Source of the DNA: CBFDBT01 sp965603115
Lineage (GTDB): Bacteria; Pseudomonadota; Alphaproteobacteria; Sphingomonadales; Kordiimonadaceae
Assembly (NCBI GenBank): GCA_965603115.1
Contig: CBFDBT010000017.1
Span: forward strand, 1 to 25,215
Direction: 5' to 3'
Length of the DNA: 25,215 bases
Shown here: positions 6,421 through 13,395 of the stretch, one piece after another
Layout of the letters: every line of letters begins with the position of its first letter
How positions within the stretch are numbered: position 1 is the first letter of the stretch
Translations under genes and position numbers: made by a program
Notes under the pieces: generated by a model
The model's database searches: none
What the model was told of the DNA's origin: nothing
The model's input: the letters and a program-made list of their open reading frames with translations, nothing else

Positions 6421-8571
6421 ATGTCACTATATAAATCAATTGGGCTAGGCCTGACCATCGCGAGTTTGCTATCAGCATGCTCACCAGACACGCAAATAAA
6501 AGAAAATGAATCTATGAATGATTATGAAAAAGCTGTAGCTGTTGCAAACGCACCAGACCCATATATTTGGCTTGAAGAGGTTGAGGGCGAAAAACCTCTT
6601 AACTGGGTAAAAGACCGCAATGCCCTTTCACAAGCGCGCTTTGAAGGCGATGCCCGATTTACAGGACTGAAGGATACGGCTCTGTCCGTTTACAATGCCA
6701 GTGACAAAATAGCATATGGCAGGTTGGACGGTGATATGGTTCATAACTTTTGGCAAGACGCTGATAATGTCCGTGGCATTTGGCGCAAAACAACGCTTGC
6801 CTCCTATAAAACTGAAAGCCCCGAGTGGCAAACCGTGCTAGATATTGATGCTCTTGCCGAGGCTGAAGGAGAAAACTGGGTCTATAAAGGCAGGGAATGC
6901 ATGCCTTACCCATCTACGCGGTGCATGATTAATTTATCGCGCGGCGGCGGGGATGCCGTTGTGGTGCGTGAATTTGATAAAGCAACTGGGCAATTTGTTA
7001 AAGACGGTTTTATCACACCAGAATCCAAACAAAATTCAACATGGCTTGACCAAGATACATTACTTATTGGTACGAACTTTGGCGAAGGCACAATGAACGA
7101 ATCTGGTTATGCCCGCCAAGTGCGTGTGTGGAAGCGCGGCACTGACCTCATGGACGCCGAAATGATCCATAATGGTGACCCTGAGATTGTGTTTAACTTT
7201 GCATTTTCTAGTCTGCGCCATGATGGAAAATATGCAGGAGTTATAGTTGGACCAGATTTTTTCACTCAAATATTATATTTGCTGGAGGACGGCAAGTTAG
7301 CCAAGCTCGATTTGCCGCTGGGTATTGAAATGAAAGGGTTTTTCGCAGACCAAATGGTTATTCAAATGCGCAAAGACTGGGTGCTTACTACAGAATTAAC
7401 AGCTGAGGCAGGCAGCTTGATCTCGGTTAAGGTTTCAGACCTTCTTAGTGGAAATCCCGCGGATAGCTTGACTACCATCTATGCTCCCGATGCTAAAAGC
7501 TCTATTAAAGAAGTATCTATTGGGCGCGACCGCATCTTCCTGTCCACCTTAAGGGACGTCGCAGGGGCAATGATGGCGGCATCGCCGAGCAAGGGGGGCT
7601 GGACGCTTGCCAAGCTGGACATGCCAGAAAATGGTTCCATTGATATTGTCAGCGCTGATGAATTAAGCGACAACCTTTTCGTTGATTATTCGAGTTATTT
7701 GCAGCCCAGCACACTTTATCATATTGCGGGCAAAGCAAAAGCCGAGGCCTTTAAGTCTCTACCGTCCCGCTTTGACGCTAGCACTTTGATGACAGAGCAA
7801 AAATTCACTACATCGCGTGATGGAACTGTGGTGCCGTATTTTGTCATTCGGTCTAAAGAAACTGTGATGGATGGCAGCACACCAACTGTTTTATACGGCT
7901 ATGGTGGTTTTGAAATATCGATGACTCCAGGATATCTCAACGGGTTTTCAAAGTTGTGGGTAGAAAGTGGTGGGGCTTATGTTGTTGCCAATATCCGCGG
8001 CGGCGGAGAGTATGGACCTTCGTGGCACCAGTCGGTTTTGAAAGAAAATCGCCAAGGGGCCTATGATGACTTCATTGCCGTAGCACAAGACTTGATTGCC
8101 AGTAAACTCACCAGTGCCGATAAGCTTGGCATTAGAGGGGGCTCAAACGGAGGATTGCTGATGGGGGCTATGTTTACCCAGCGACCCGATCTTTTTAAAG
8201 CCGTTATTTGTGCGGTGCCACTCTTGGACATGATGCGCTATCACAAGTTACTTGCCGGTGCGTCGTGGGTTGGAGAATATGGTGATCCCGATATAGCTGA
8301 AGAGCGTGATTATATATTGAACTATTCACCGTATCAGCATATGCGCAGTGATGTGTCTTATCCAGAAATTTTCTTTTACACATCCACCAAGGATGATCGG
8401 GTTCACCCTGGGCACGCGCGCAAGATGGCGGCCAAGATGATGGATATGGGGCATCCGATTATTTATTATGAAAATATAGAAGGCGGGCACTCTGCTGCTG
8501 CTAATCTCAAACAACGTGCTTACACAGACGCGTTACAAACCGTCTATATGCTGCAAAAGTTACGAGACTAA
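6421..8571 (+). CDS. Prolyl oligopeptidase family (S9A) serine peptidase, predicted lipoprotein
   Basis: A 716-residue peptidase of family S9A. The N terminus is a lipoprotein signal, hydrophobic core then LLSAC with the lipid-accepting Cys20; Ser at +2 suggests the outer membrane, so it would act on peptides in the periplasm. DPYIWLEEVEGEKPLNWV (from about residue 46) is the usual opening of S9A propeller proteins; the beta-propeller extends to about 430 and the alpha/beta-hydrolase domain to the end. The catalytic triad is visible: Ser575 in GGSNGG, Asp658 in KDDRVHPGHA and His690 in EGGHSA. GYGGFEISMTP and ANIRGGGEYGPSWH are classical S9A motifs. AGGGA precedes the ATG. A perfect terminator follows. 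It may be a scavenging peptidase for proline-containing peptides; substrate is inferred only. Confidence 0.94.
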   Translation: MSLYKSIGLGLTIASLLSACSPDTQIKENESMNDYEKAVAVANAPDPYIWLEEVEGEKPLNWVKDRNALSQARFEGDARFTGLKDTALSVYNASDKIAYGRLDGDMVHNFWQDADNVRGIWRKTTLASYKTESPEWQTVLDIDALAEAEGENWVYKGRECMPYPSTRCMINLSRGGGDAVVVREFDKATGQFVKDGFITPESKQNSTWLDQDTLLIGTNFGEGTMNESGYARQVRVWKRGTDLMDAEMIHNGDPEIVFNFAFSSLRHDGKYAGVIVGPDFFTQILYLLEDGKLAKLDLPLGIEMKGFFADQMVIQMRKDWVLTTELTAEAGSLISVKVSDLLSGNPADSLTTIYAPDAKSSIKEVSIGRDRIFLSTLRDVAGAMMAASPSKGGWTLAKLDMPENGSIDIVSADELSDNLFVDYSSYLQPSTLYHIAGKAKAEAFKSLPSRFDASTLMTEQKFTTSRDGTVVPYFVIRSKETVMDGSTPTVLYGYGGFEISMTPGYLNGFSKLWVESGGAYVVANIRGGGEYGPSWHQSVLKENRQGAYDDFIAVAQDLIASKLTSADKLGIRGGSNGGLLMGAMFTQRPDLFKAVICAVPLLDMMRYHKLLAGASWVGEYGDPDIAEERDYILNYSPYQHMRSDVSYPEIFFYTSTKDDRVHPGHARKMAAKMMDMGHPIIYYENIEGGHSAAANLKQRAYTDALQTVYMLQKLRD

Positions 8572-8592
8572 CGCTTTAGCAAATAATGTGAG

Positions 8593-8620
8593 AAAAGGGG
8601 GCTTTGATGCCCCCTTTTTT
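8593..8620 (+). terminator. Strong rho-independent terminator after the S9A peptidase gene
   Basis: GGGGGC (8597-8602), loop TTTGAT, GCCCCC (8609-8614), flanked by AAAA and followed by TTTTTT (8615-8620); the A and T runs extend the stem. It works in both orientations, so it also separates the peptidase mRNA from the convergent candidate small RNA. Confidence 0.93.
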
Positions 8621-8624
8621 ATAT

Positions 8625-8807
8625 AAAAAAAGAGCCCCATAAGGAGCTCGAAGGGTAATCTTTAACAAAAGAAATTTTATCTTAGGGAAAAGATAAAATG
8701 GTCGGTCCCGAGGGAAGTGGGGGGGGGAGGGGGAGATTTCGGGACCGACCGATGATGGTTGTTCTTGGGGAAGATCCATCAAATACTTACCGCTTGTCGC
8801 GGCGTGT
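8625..8807 (-). ncRNA. Candidate small RNA with C-rich hairpin loops and its own terminator
   Basis: Read on the minus strand this gap forms a series of hairpins. In order: CCGC-GACAA-GCGG (8802-8790); TCTT-CCCC-AAGA (8774-8763); a perfect 12-base stem GGTCGGTCCCGA/TCGGGACCGACC (8750-8739 and 8711-8700) enclosing a 27-base loop that is almost only C and T, with runs of five and nine C; a directly abutting perfect 10-base stem ATTTTATCTT/AAGATAAAAT (8699-8690 and 8683-8674) with loop TTCCCT; and GAGCTCC-TTAT-GGGGCTC (8649-8632, one mismatch) followed by seven T (8631-8625), a rho-independent terminator. A possible -10 box TATAAC (8819-8814) would start the RNA near 8807, about 180 bases; no good -35 is seen. 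C-rich loops resemble anti-Shine-Dalgarno small RNAs of alphaproteobacteria. Structure is observed; transcription and function are inferred. Confidence 0.45.
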
Positions 8808-8861
8808 GAGAAAGTTATATGCAATTTTTTATATATTGAGTACCCACTAAATCTTCATATC

Positions 8862-8884
8862 AGCTATGCACTAAATGCATGGCT
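8862..8884. repeat. Inverted repeat upstream of the HEAT/cyclophilin gene
   Basis: AGCTATGCA (8862-8870), spacer CTAAA, TGCATGGCT (8876-8884): nine pairs, one of them G-U as RNA. No T-run follows. It could be an operator for the gene starting at 9001 or for the small-RNA candidate on the other side. The remainder of the 8808-9000 stretch is AT-rich and holds a perfect TATAAT (8915-8920) and TATAGT (8960-8965) as possible -10 boxes for the downstream gene, without good -35 boxes. Confidence 0.35.
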
Positions 8885-9000
8885 TTATGGATTAGATAAG
8901 CTTTTTTATCCCGTTATAATATAGCATTATAAAAAAACTTCACCAAAAGACCATGCTCGTATAGTATCTATCGGGACTTGCACATTAAGGAATAAGACTG

Positions 9001-10656
9001 ATGAAGATCGCCCTGAAAACTCTGGTGTTAGTGTTTTTATATAGTTTTAGCCTACCTAGTTACGGGCAGGTTGATACTCTAGTCGAGGTAATGAAGGCTG
9101 GTAACGCACGGGATATTGAAAATGATTATATCGCTTATGCGTTAGCATCAAAGGACCCCGAGCTTATTAGCAAAACACTTGTTGTTGTGGGCAATATCGG
9201 TGGCAGTAAAGCTGCAGACTTTATTAGAAGTAAGTTATCAGACCCTCGCGCCGAGGTTCGCTATACCGCCGCTTTTGCTGCCGGTATTGCTGGGGATGCA
9301 ACATTGTTTGATGATTTAAAGGTGGCTGCAGCCAGCGAGAAAACCCCCAGAGTGGCTGCGCGTATGTATCACTCAATGGGCTATATTACGCCGGAGGCGC
9401 AGCGCCCTTACTTTGCGCTACAATTATTGGGCACTAGCGACCCTGTTATTCAGCGCGGAATTTTAGATGGTTACATGCAGGCTATCGTCTATTCCAAATT
9501 GAAAGCCTCGGAGCTTTTATACACCAATTTCAATATCATCCTTGATATTGCTAAGGGTGCAGGGGGCGAGGCTGCGGCTGCAGCATATTTTTTGGGGCGC
9601 GTTGAGGGTTTGGAAACTGAATTGAATGTAGGTTCTGTGGTTAAAGCAATTAACGAGACAAAATCAAAAGCTGCTCGCGTATATTTGTTGCGCGTTCTTG
9701 GTCGGTTAGGGGGGGATAACAGTAGCGCTATTTTGCCTTTCTTATATGACAAGTCCGGCGCCATTCGCTTGGAGGCTATCCGCGGCATGGGAGATGTTCG
9801 AGAGCTGGAGCAGGTGGTTGCCTTCCAGTCTATTGCCCTGAGTGATTTTCCTGTGCTTCGTAAGGCCGTGATAGATGTGTTCGCGGCCTCTGACGATATG
9901 AATTTTATGCTTGAAGGTAAAAGGCTGATGGATACAAGCTTAGCGGATTCGTCTATTTGGGTTCAGGGGGCGGCGCTAAGGGCCATCAGTAAGATATCAA
10001 AAGAGGCAGCACAAAATATTGCCAAGGCATGGTATGAGAGCAGTTCTAGCTATAAAAAAGGCTATGCTATTGCATTGCTGGCTGAATCTGAAGCATTTAA
10101 GCAGGATATTGAAGCGCTTTCAGAAGATAGTTACAATCCATATCTACAAAACAAGGCCAGACAAGCGCTTGGTTTAGAGGAAATAGATTACGGGAGTGCA
10201 CCGCAGCCAGTGCCTCCTTATGAAGATGCTGTTCGCGCCAGTTTGTCTAAGATAACATTTGAAACAACAAAGGGTCTTATTACCGTTCAACTCAGTGCGG
10301 AAACGCCTTTTACGGCTTATAACTTTGTGCAATTAGCGCAAGAAGGTGTTTTCGATGGCATGTTGTTTCATCGGGTGATTGGTAACTTTGTCGCACAAGC
10401 AGGAGAACGCACCACTGCTTTACATGAAGATTGGGGACCAATACGTTCAGAGTGGACTGATATAAGTCATGAGATAGGCACGGTTGGTTTAGCGACAAAT
10501 GGTAAGGACACGGGCACGCGTCAATTCTTCTTTAACACAGGCAACAACCGTCACCTCGATGGCCGCTATACGGTTTTTGGCAAAGTGGTTGAGGGCTTTA
10601 ATGTGATGATGAACCTAGAAGAGGGCGATAGTATTTTTAGAGCAACGGTGGAGTGA
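9001..10656 (+). CDS. Exported HEAT-repeat protein with C-terminal cyclophilin-type peptidyl-prolyl isomerase domain
   Basis: A 551-residue protein with a signal peptide (MKIALKTLVLVFLYSF, cleavage likely after SYG), so probably periplasmic. Residues about 25-400 are helical HEAT-like repeats, for example DPRAEVRYTAAFAAGIAGD and KSGAIRLEAIRGMGD. Residues about 417-551 are a cyclophilin domain: ITFETTKGLITVQL, FHRVIGNFVAQAG, GTRQFFFNTGNNRHLDGRYTVFGKV. The cyclophilin QGG-type motif is QAG here, while the QFFF and LDG.YTVFGKV parts are intact, so isomerase activity is plausible. AAGGA precedes the ATG. The repeats probably recruit a partner or client protein. It may help fold or protect envelope proteins. 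The domain assignment is firm; the role is not known. Confidence 0.85.
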   Translation: MKIALKTLVLVFLYSFSLPSYGQVDTLVEVMKAGNARDIENDYIAYALASKDPELISKTLVVVGNIGGSKAADFIRSKLSDPRAEVRYTAAFAAGIAGDATLFDDLKVAAASEKTPRVAARMYHSMGYITPEAQRPYFALQLLGTSDPVIQRGILDGYMQAIVYSKLKASELLYTNFNIILDIAKGAGGEAAAAAYFLGRVEGLETELNVGSVVKAINETKSKAARVYLLRVLGRLGGDNSSAILPFLYDKSGAIRLEAIRGMGDVRELEQVVAFQSIALSDFPVLRKAVIDVFAASDDMNFMLEGKRLMDTSLADSSIWVQGAALRAISKISKEAAQNIAKAWYESSSSYKKGYAIALLAESEAFKQDIEALSEDSYNPYLQNKARQALGLEEIDYGSAPQPVPPYEDAVRASLSKITFETTKGLITVQLSAETPFTAYNFVQLAQEGVFDGMLFHRVIGNFVAQAGERTTALHEDWGPIRSEWTDISHEIGTVGLATNGKDTGTRQFFFNTGNNRHLDGRYTVFGKVVEGFNVMMNLEEGDSIFRATVE

Positions 10657-10666
10657 TTGGTGAGTG

Positions 10667-10689
10667 GTTCCCAAAAATGGAACTTTTTT
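10667..10689 (+). terminator. Weak terminator of the HEAT/cyclophilin gene, doubling as an operator-like palindrome
   Basis: GTTCC (10667-10671) and GGAAC (10679-10683) form a short stem around CAAAAAT, directly followed by six T (10684-10689). The same 17-base arrangement recurs 34 bases downstream at 10701-10717, so this site may instead, or also, be a regulatory palindrome. Confidence 0.45.
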
Positions 10690-10690
10690 G

Positions 10691-10717
10691 TTGACTCATT
10701 GTTCCCGTTATGGGAAC
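10691..10717 (+). promoter_or_regulatory. higBA promoter region with palindromic operator
   Basis: TTGACT (10691-10696) is a five-of-six -35 box lying between two palindromes: GTTCCCAAAAATGGAAC (10667-10683) and GTTCCCGTTATGGGAAC (10701-10717, perfect 6-base arms). A 17-base spacer would put a weak -10 (GAACAT) at 10714-10719, overlapping the second palindrome. HigA antitoxins commonly bind palindromes in their own promoter, so autoregulation is the likely use; the operator assignment is inferred from position and duplication. Confidence 0.55.
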
Positions 10718-10724
10718 ATGTTTA

Positions 10725-11018
10725 GTGAGAGTAATAGCGCGTAAGGTTTTGGTGGATTTTGCTCGGAGACATCCAGATGCCAAAGGGCATTTGGAGAGTT
10801 GGTGGTTGTTGCTAAAGAAAGCGGATTGGGCAGCGCCCCAAGATGTTAAAAATGCGCTGCCCAAAGCTAGTATTGTTGCCAATAACAGAGTTGTTTTTGA
10901 TATATGTGGAGGAAGCTATCGGTTAATTGTGAAGTTCAATTATCCTTATCGTATTGGATATATTCGCTTCATTGGCACCCACAGTGAGTATGATAAAATT
11001 GATGTAACCACGATTTAA
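10725..11018 (+). CDS. higB: HigB-type toxin of a type II toxin-antitoxin system (RelE-like mRNA endonuclease)
   Basis: About 97 residues matching the HigB/YgjN family (PF09907): opening VRVIARKVLVDFARRHPDAK, central WAAPQDVKNALPKAS, then NNRVVFDICGGSYRLIVKF and the end IGTHSEYDKIDVTTI, where the His-x-x-Tyr-Asp segment is the usual C-terminal signature. Family members cleave mRNA on the ribosome. The start is set at GTG 10725 because family proteins begin with this MRVIARK-like stretch; an in-frame ATG at 10710 lies inside the palindrome and would probably be upstream of the transcript start. GGGAA eight bases before the GTG could serve as ribosome site. The toxin precedes the antitoxin, the usual order for hig modules; 14 bases separate it from higA. 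Confidence 0.87.
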   Translation: MRVIARKVLVDFARRHPDAKGHLESWWLLLKKADWAAPQDVKNALPKASIVANNRVVFDICGGSYRLIVKFNYPYRIGYIRFIGTHSEYDKIDVTTI

Positions 11019-11032
11019 AGCAGGAGGTAATT

Positions 11033-11386
11033 ATGGTAAATGTAACCCCAATTCACAATTTGAATGATTATGAAATGGCCCTTGCTCGCGTAGAACAACT
11101 TATGGACGCCTCTGCAGGCACCCCTGAAGGCGATGAATTAGATATTTTAACAACATTGATAGAATCTTACGAAGACATGTCCTTTCCGATGGATATTCCA
11201 GATGCCGTAACCGCTATTCGATTTATTATGGATCAGCAAGGTCTTGAACAAAAAGATTTTGCTGCGCTTATTGGCAAGTCTCGTGCCTCGGAGATTCTGA
11301 GAAAAAAACGAACTCTTTCGCTAGGACAGGCGCGCCTTCTTCATAAAGAGTGGGGTGTTCCAGCAAGTGCTTTACTTGCGGGATGA
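11033..11386 (+). CDS. higA: HigA-type antitoxin, helix-turn-helix protein
   Basis: A 117-residue antitoxin. The N-terminal part (NLNDYEMALARVEQLMDA, EGDELDILTTLIESYED) is the conserved HigA toxin-neutralising region. The C-terminal third is a Cro/CI-type helix-turn-helix: LEQKDFAALIGKSRASEILRKKRTLSLGQARLLHKEWGVPASALL. It neutralises HigB and most likely represses the operon by binding the palindromes upstream. AGGAGG lies 6 bases before the ATG, stronger than the site for higB, consistent with the antitoxin being made in excess. It converges on the LysR gene. Confidence 0.9.
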   Translation: MVNVTPIHNLNDYEMALARVEQLMDASAGTPEGDELDILTTLIESYEDMSFPMDIPDAVTAIRFIMDQQGLEQKDFAALIGKSRASEILRKKRTLSLGQARLLHKEWGVPASALLAG

Positions 11387-11390
11387 AAAC

Positions 11391-11463
11391 GACCAATCAA
11401 ATATTACATGAGCTAAAGCTTTGGATTATTCAATATCCAATTTAGAAATTTGGAAAATTGGTC
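11391..11463. repeat. Nested inverted repeats between higA and the LysR gene
   Basis: GACCAAT (11391-11397) and ATTGGTC (11457-11463) are perfect inverted repeats around the gap between the two convergent genes; inside lies TTGGAT-N8-ATCCAA (11421-11440). The tails are T/A-rich but without a clean T-run, so a weak bidirectional terminator is the likeliest reading. Confidence 0.35.
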
Positions 11464-11466
11464 TTT

Positions 11467-12363
11467 CTACAAAATATTGCTCTCTTCTTTAATTTTTTGA
11501 ATTATAAAATCCCGAAAAACAGCAACGCGTTTTGAGCCGCGCAGTTCAGGCGGGTAGCAAAAATAGCTAGGAAATTGCGGGCTATCGATATCAGGCAGAA
11601 CACGCACCAAATTGCTGCGATTATGCACCAGATAGTCTGGCAGGCTACCAAGGCCCATTCCAGCCTCTATTGCATGCATAACACCATATAGATTGTTAAC
11701 TTGCAGTGCAGGCTTTCGCTCAAAACCGGTTTTGCCAATATCCATAATCCAGTTGATGTTTTTAAGTGGCATTTGAACGGTTGAGCCATAAATAATCAAA
11801 TCATGATTATCAAGGTCAGCGGGGGCACATGGGGCCCCTTTGCGGTCTATATATTCAGGGCTTGCGTAAATATGGTTGTGAAATGTAGCAAGTGGCCGCT
11901 GGATCATATCTGCCTGCACGGGCGTATGCAGGCGAATAGCCACATCAGCCTCACCGCTAGAGAGATCAAGGTCATCATCGTTGAGGATAACTTTAATCTC
12001 AATATCAGGATATTGTTCGACAAAGGATTTAAGGTGAGGCGTAAGCCATACAGCGCCAAAGGTCACCATAGTAGTGACGCGCAAAACGCCTTTTGGGCTG
12101 TCTTTTGCTTCTCGCAACACATGCTCGGTTTCTTCGATGCGGCCTTGAACATCGCGCGTGGTTCGCAGTAATTGCTGACCTTCTTGGGTCAGAACCAAGC
12201 CTCTAGCATGGCGGGTAAAGAGCGCTACTTGCAGATTGTCTTCCAAGGCGCGAATGTGACGACTGGCAGCAGACTGGCTACAGTTTAGACGTAGGCCCGC
12301 TTCGGTAAAGCTACCGGCTTCAGCGACAGTGTGGAAAATTCGTAATTTGTCCCAATCTAACAT
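11467..12363 (-). CDS. LysR family transcriptional regulator
   Basis: A 298-residue LysR-type regulator. The winged helix-turn-helix is at residues about 3-62 (DWDKLRIFHTVAEAGSFTEAG, CSQSAASRHIRALEDNL, LFTRHARGLVLTQEG); the effector-binding domain runs from about 90 to 295. The DWDKLRIFH opening belongs to a conserved alphaproteobacterial type often found close to trxB. AGGG precedes the ATG. A 17-base palindrome lies 31 to 47 bases upstream and could be its own operator. The target genes and inducer cannot be read from the sequence; no divergent gene is present, since the next gene upstream runs in the same direction. Confidence 0.92.
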   Translation of the reverse strand: MLDWDKLRIFHTVAEAGSFTEAGLRLNCSQSAASRHIRALEDNLQVALFTRHARGLVLTQEGQQLLRTTRDVQGRIEETEHVLREAKDSPKGVLRVTTMVTFGAVWLTPHLKSFVEQYPDIEIKVILNDDDLDLSSGEADVAIRLHTPVQADMIQRPLATFHNHIYASPEYIDRKGAPCAPADLDNHDLIIYGSTVQMPLKNINWIMDIGKTGFERKPALQVNNLYGVMHAIEAGMGLGSLPDYLVHNRSNLVRVLPDIDSPQFPSYFCYPPELRGSKRVAVFRDFIIQKIKEESNIL

Positions 12364-12386
12364 TATCTATCCCTTTACGTACTTAC

Positions 12387-12414
12387 CTTGCAAATAGCAT
12401 AAGTTGCTATCAAG
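12387..12414. promoter_or_regulatory. Palindrome between mobA and the LysR gene
   Basis: ATAGCA (12394-12399), TAAGT, TGCTAT (12405-12410) is a perfect 6-base inverted repeat, flanked by CTTG and CAAG. It lies just upstream of the LysR gene on that gene's strand and just after the mobA stop. It could be an autoregulatory LysR operator or a hairpin at the end of mobA; there is no long T-run. Confidence 0.4.
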
Positions 12415-12422
12415 CTCACCCT

Positions 12423-12986
12423 CTATTTTTCATAGAGCTCAATATCTTGAGGGCTATTGATATTTATAAAAGCTTTTACATCATCAAAGCTGACATGTTT
12501 TGCCCCCATATGCTGCCAAAAATCCCGAAAGGCTTTATGCTTAAATGGCTGTATATCTTGACGAGAGATGCGCCCCAATTTGTGTAGGCTAATAGTGGGT
12601 TGCAAGTGTCCGCTAGTGCTGGCGATTGCTGCACCATATTTCTCTGCGGTGGGTAAAAGTTTTTTGACCAGATCGTTGGGCAAAAAAGGTGTGTCTACGG
12701 GAACTGTGAGCAAATATTCGGGCACAGGTTTGTTGGCTTTAGCCCATTTTATAGCAGCTTCAAGACCACCTATAGGGCCGCACTGATCCCCTTCAAGGTC
12801 GGTGATAATTGGTAGGTCGTAACCTTTCAGTTCACTAGCGCGGTTTATAGCCACAAGGTCAACTTGGTCCAAGATCCGCGATATGACATGCTCAACAAGA
12901 GGCTTTTGGTTAAACATGATCATGGCTTTATCAGCACCGTCGAAGCGTCTTGCTTTGCCGCCGGCAATTATAATCGCTGCAATCAT
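12423..12986 (-). CDS. mobA: Molybdenum cofactor guanylyltransferase
   Basis: Joins GMP to molybdopterin to form the guanine dinucleotide cofactor used by DMSO-reductase-family enzymes such as formate dehydrogenases. The nucleotide-binding motif IIIAGGKARRFDGADKA opens the protein, and QCGPIGGLEAAI plus TVPVDTPFLP (metal-binding Asp) follow, as in MobA. The start is placed at ATG 12986, giving 187 residues beginning MIAAIIIAGG, with AAAGG about 10 bases upstream; an ATG at 13010 in the same frame would add eight residues before the conserved core and lacks a ribosome site. It shares this neighbourhood with fdhD, which also matures molybdenum formate dehydrogenases. Confidence 0.93.
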   Translation of the reverse strand: MIAAIIIAGGKARRFDGADKAMIMFNQKPLVEHVISRILDQVDLVAINRASELKGYDLPIITDLEGDQCGPIGGLEAAIKWAKANKPVPEYLLTVPVDTPFLPNDLVKKLLPTAEKYGAAIASTSGHLQPTISLHKLGRISRQDIQPFKHKAFRDFWQHMGAKHVSFDDVKAFININSPQDIELYEK

Positions 12987-13092
12987 ATGTAACGGGCCTT
13001 TCCAAACCATTCATTATGTTTTATCATTTACCATGAAAAGACGTGTTTTGCACAATTGATATTTTGACTTTCAAGAAAAAGGCTTAGATCCC

Positions 13093-13395
13093 ATGGATGG
13101 CGAAGAAATGGCAATGTTGCAGCGCTCTGCCGATATTATTAAAGAAGAAGCGGGCAATGTTTCTCCTGAGGCGGTCGCGGCTTTTCTGTATATACTCTCT
13201 CAAGACCAGATGACGATCCATGATCTTGCCACAGCGCTTTTGTTGCAACCAGACCAAGCTGCCAGATCAGCCGTTGAATTGGGGGCGGTTGGGCTGGTCA
13301 ATGTTGCGCTTGAGGGCGATATGTTTCGAGTGATTTCTCTTAATGAAAAAAGTAGAAATTTTGCACAAAGGCTAGGCTATGTCTTGCGTAATTAA
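13093..13395 (+). CDS. Small winged-helix-like protein of unknown function
   Basis: A 100-residue protein not recognised as a named family. The central part, VSPEAVAAFLYILSQDQMTIHDLATALLLQPDQAARSAVELGAVGLV, reads like a MarR/Lrp-style helix-turn-helix (MTIHDLATALLLQ as helix 2, PDQAARSAVELGAVGLV as recognition helix), and NVALEGDMFRVISLNEKSRNFAQRLG could be the wing and a last helix. A weak AAGG precedes the ATG. It lies between mobA and fdhD, on the opposite strand to both, divergent from mobA, and shares a TTAA with fdhD that supplies both stop codons. It may regulate the molybdenum/formate genes, which is inferred from position only. Confidence 0.7.
   Translation: MDGEEMAMLQRSADIIKEEAGNVSPEAVAAFLYILSQDQMTIHDLATALLLQPDQAARSAVELGAVGLVNVALEGDMFRVISLNEKSRNFAQRLGYVLRN

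Noticed and set aside
8576..8824. Open frame of 82 codons on the minus strand across the structured gap
   Set aside because: TTG start without ribosome site, runs through two hairpins and the terminator stems, and its composition follows the repeats; the structure explains the sequence better.
10710..10724. ATG at 10710 as start of higB
   Set aside because: It lies within the palindrome and probably upstream of the transcript start; family proteins begin at the VRVIARK stretch coded from 10725.
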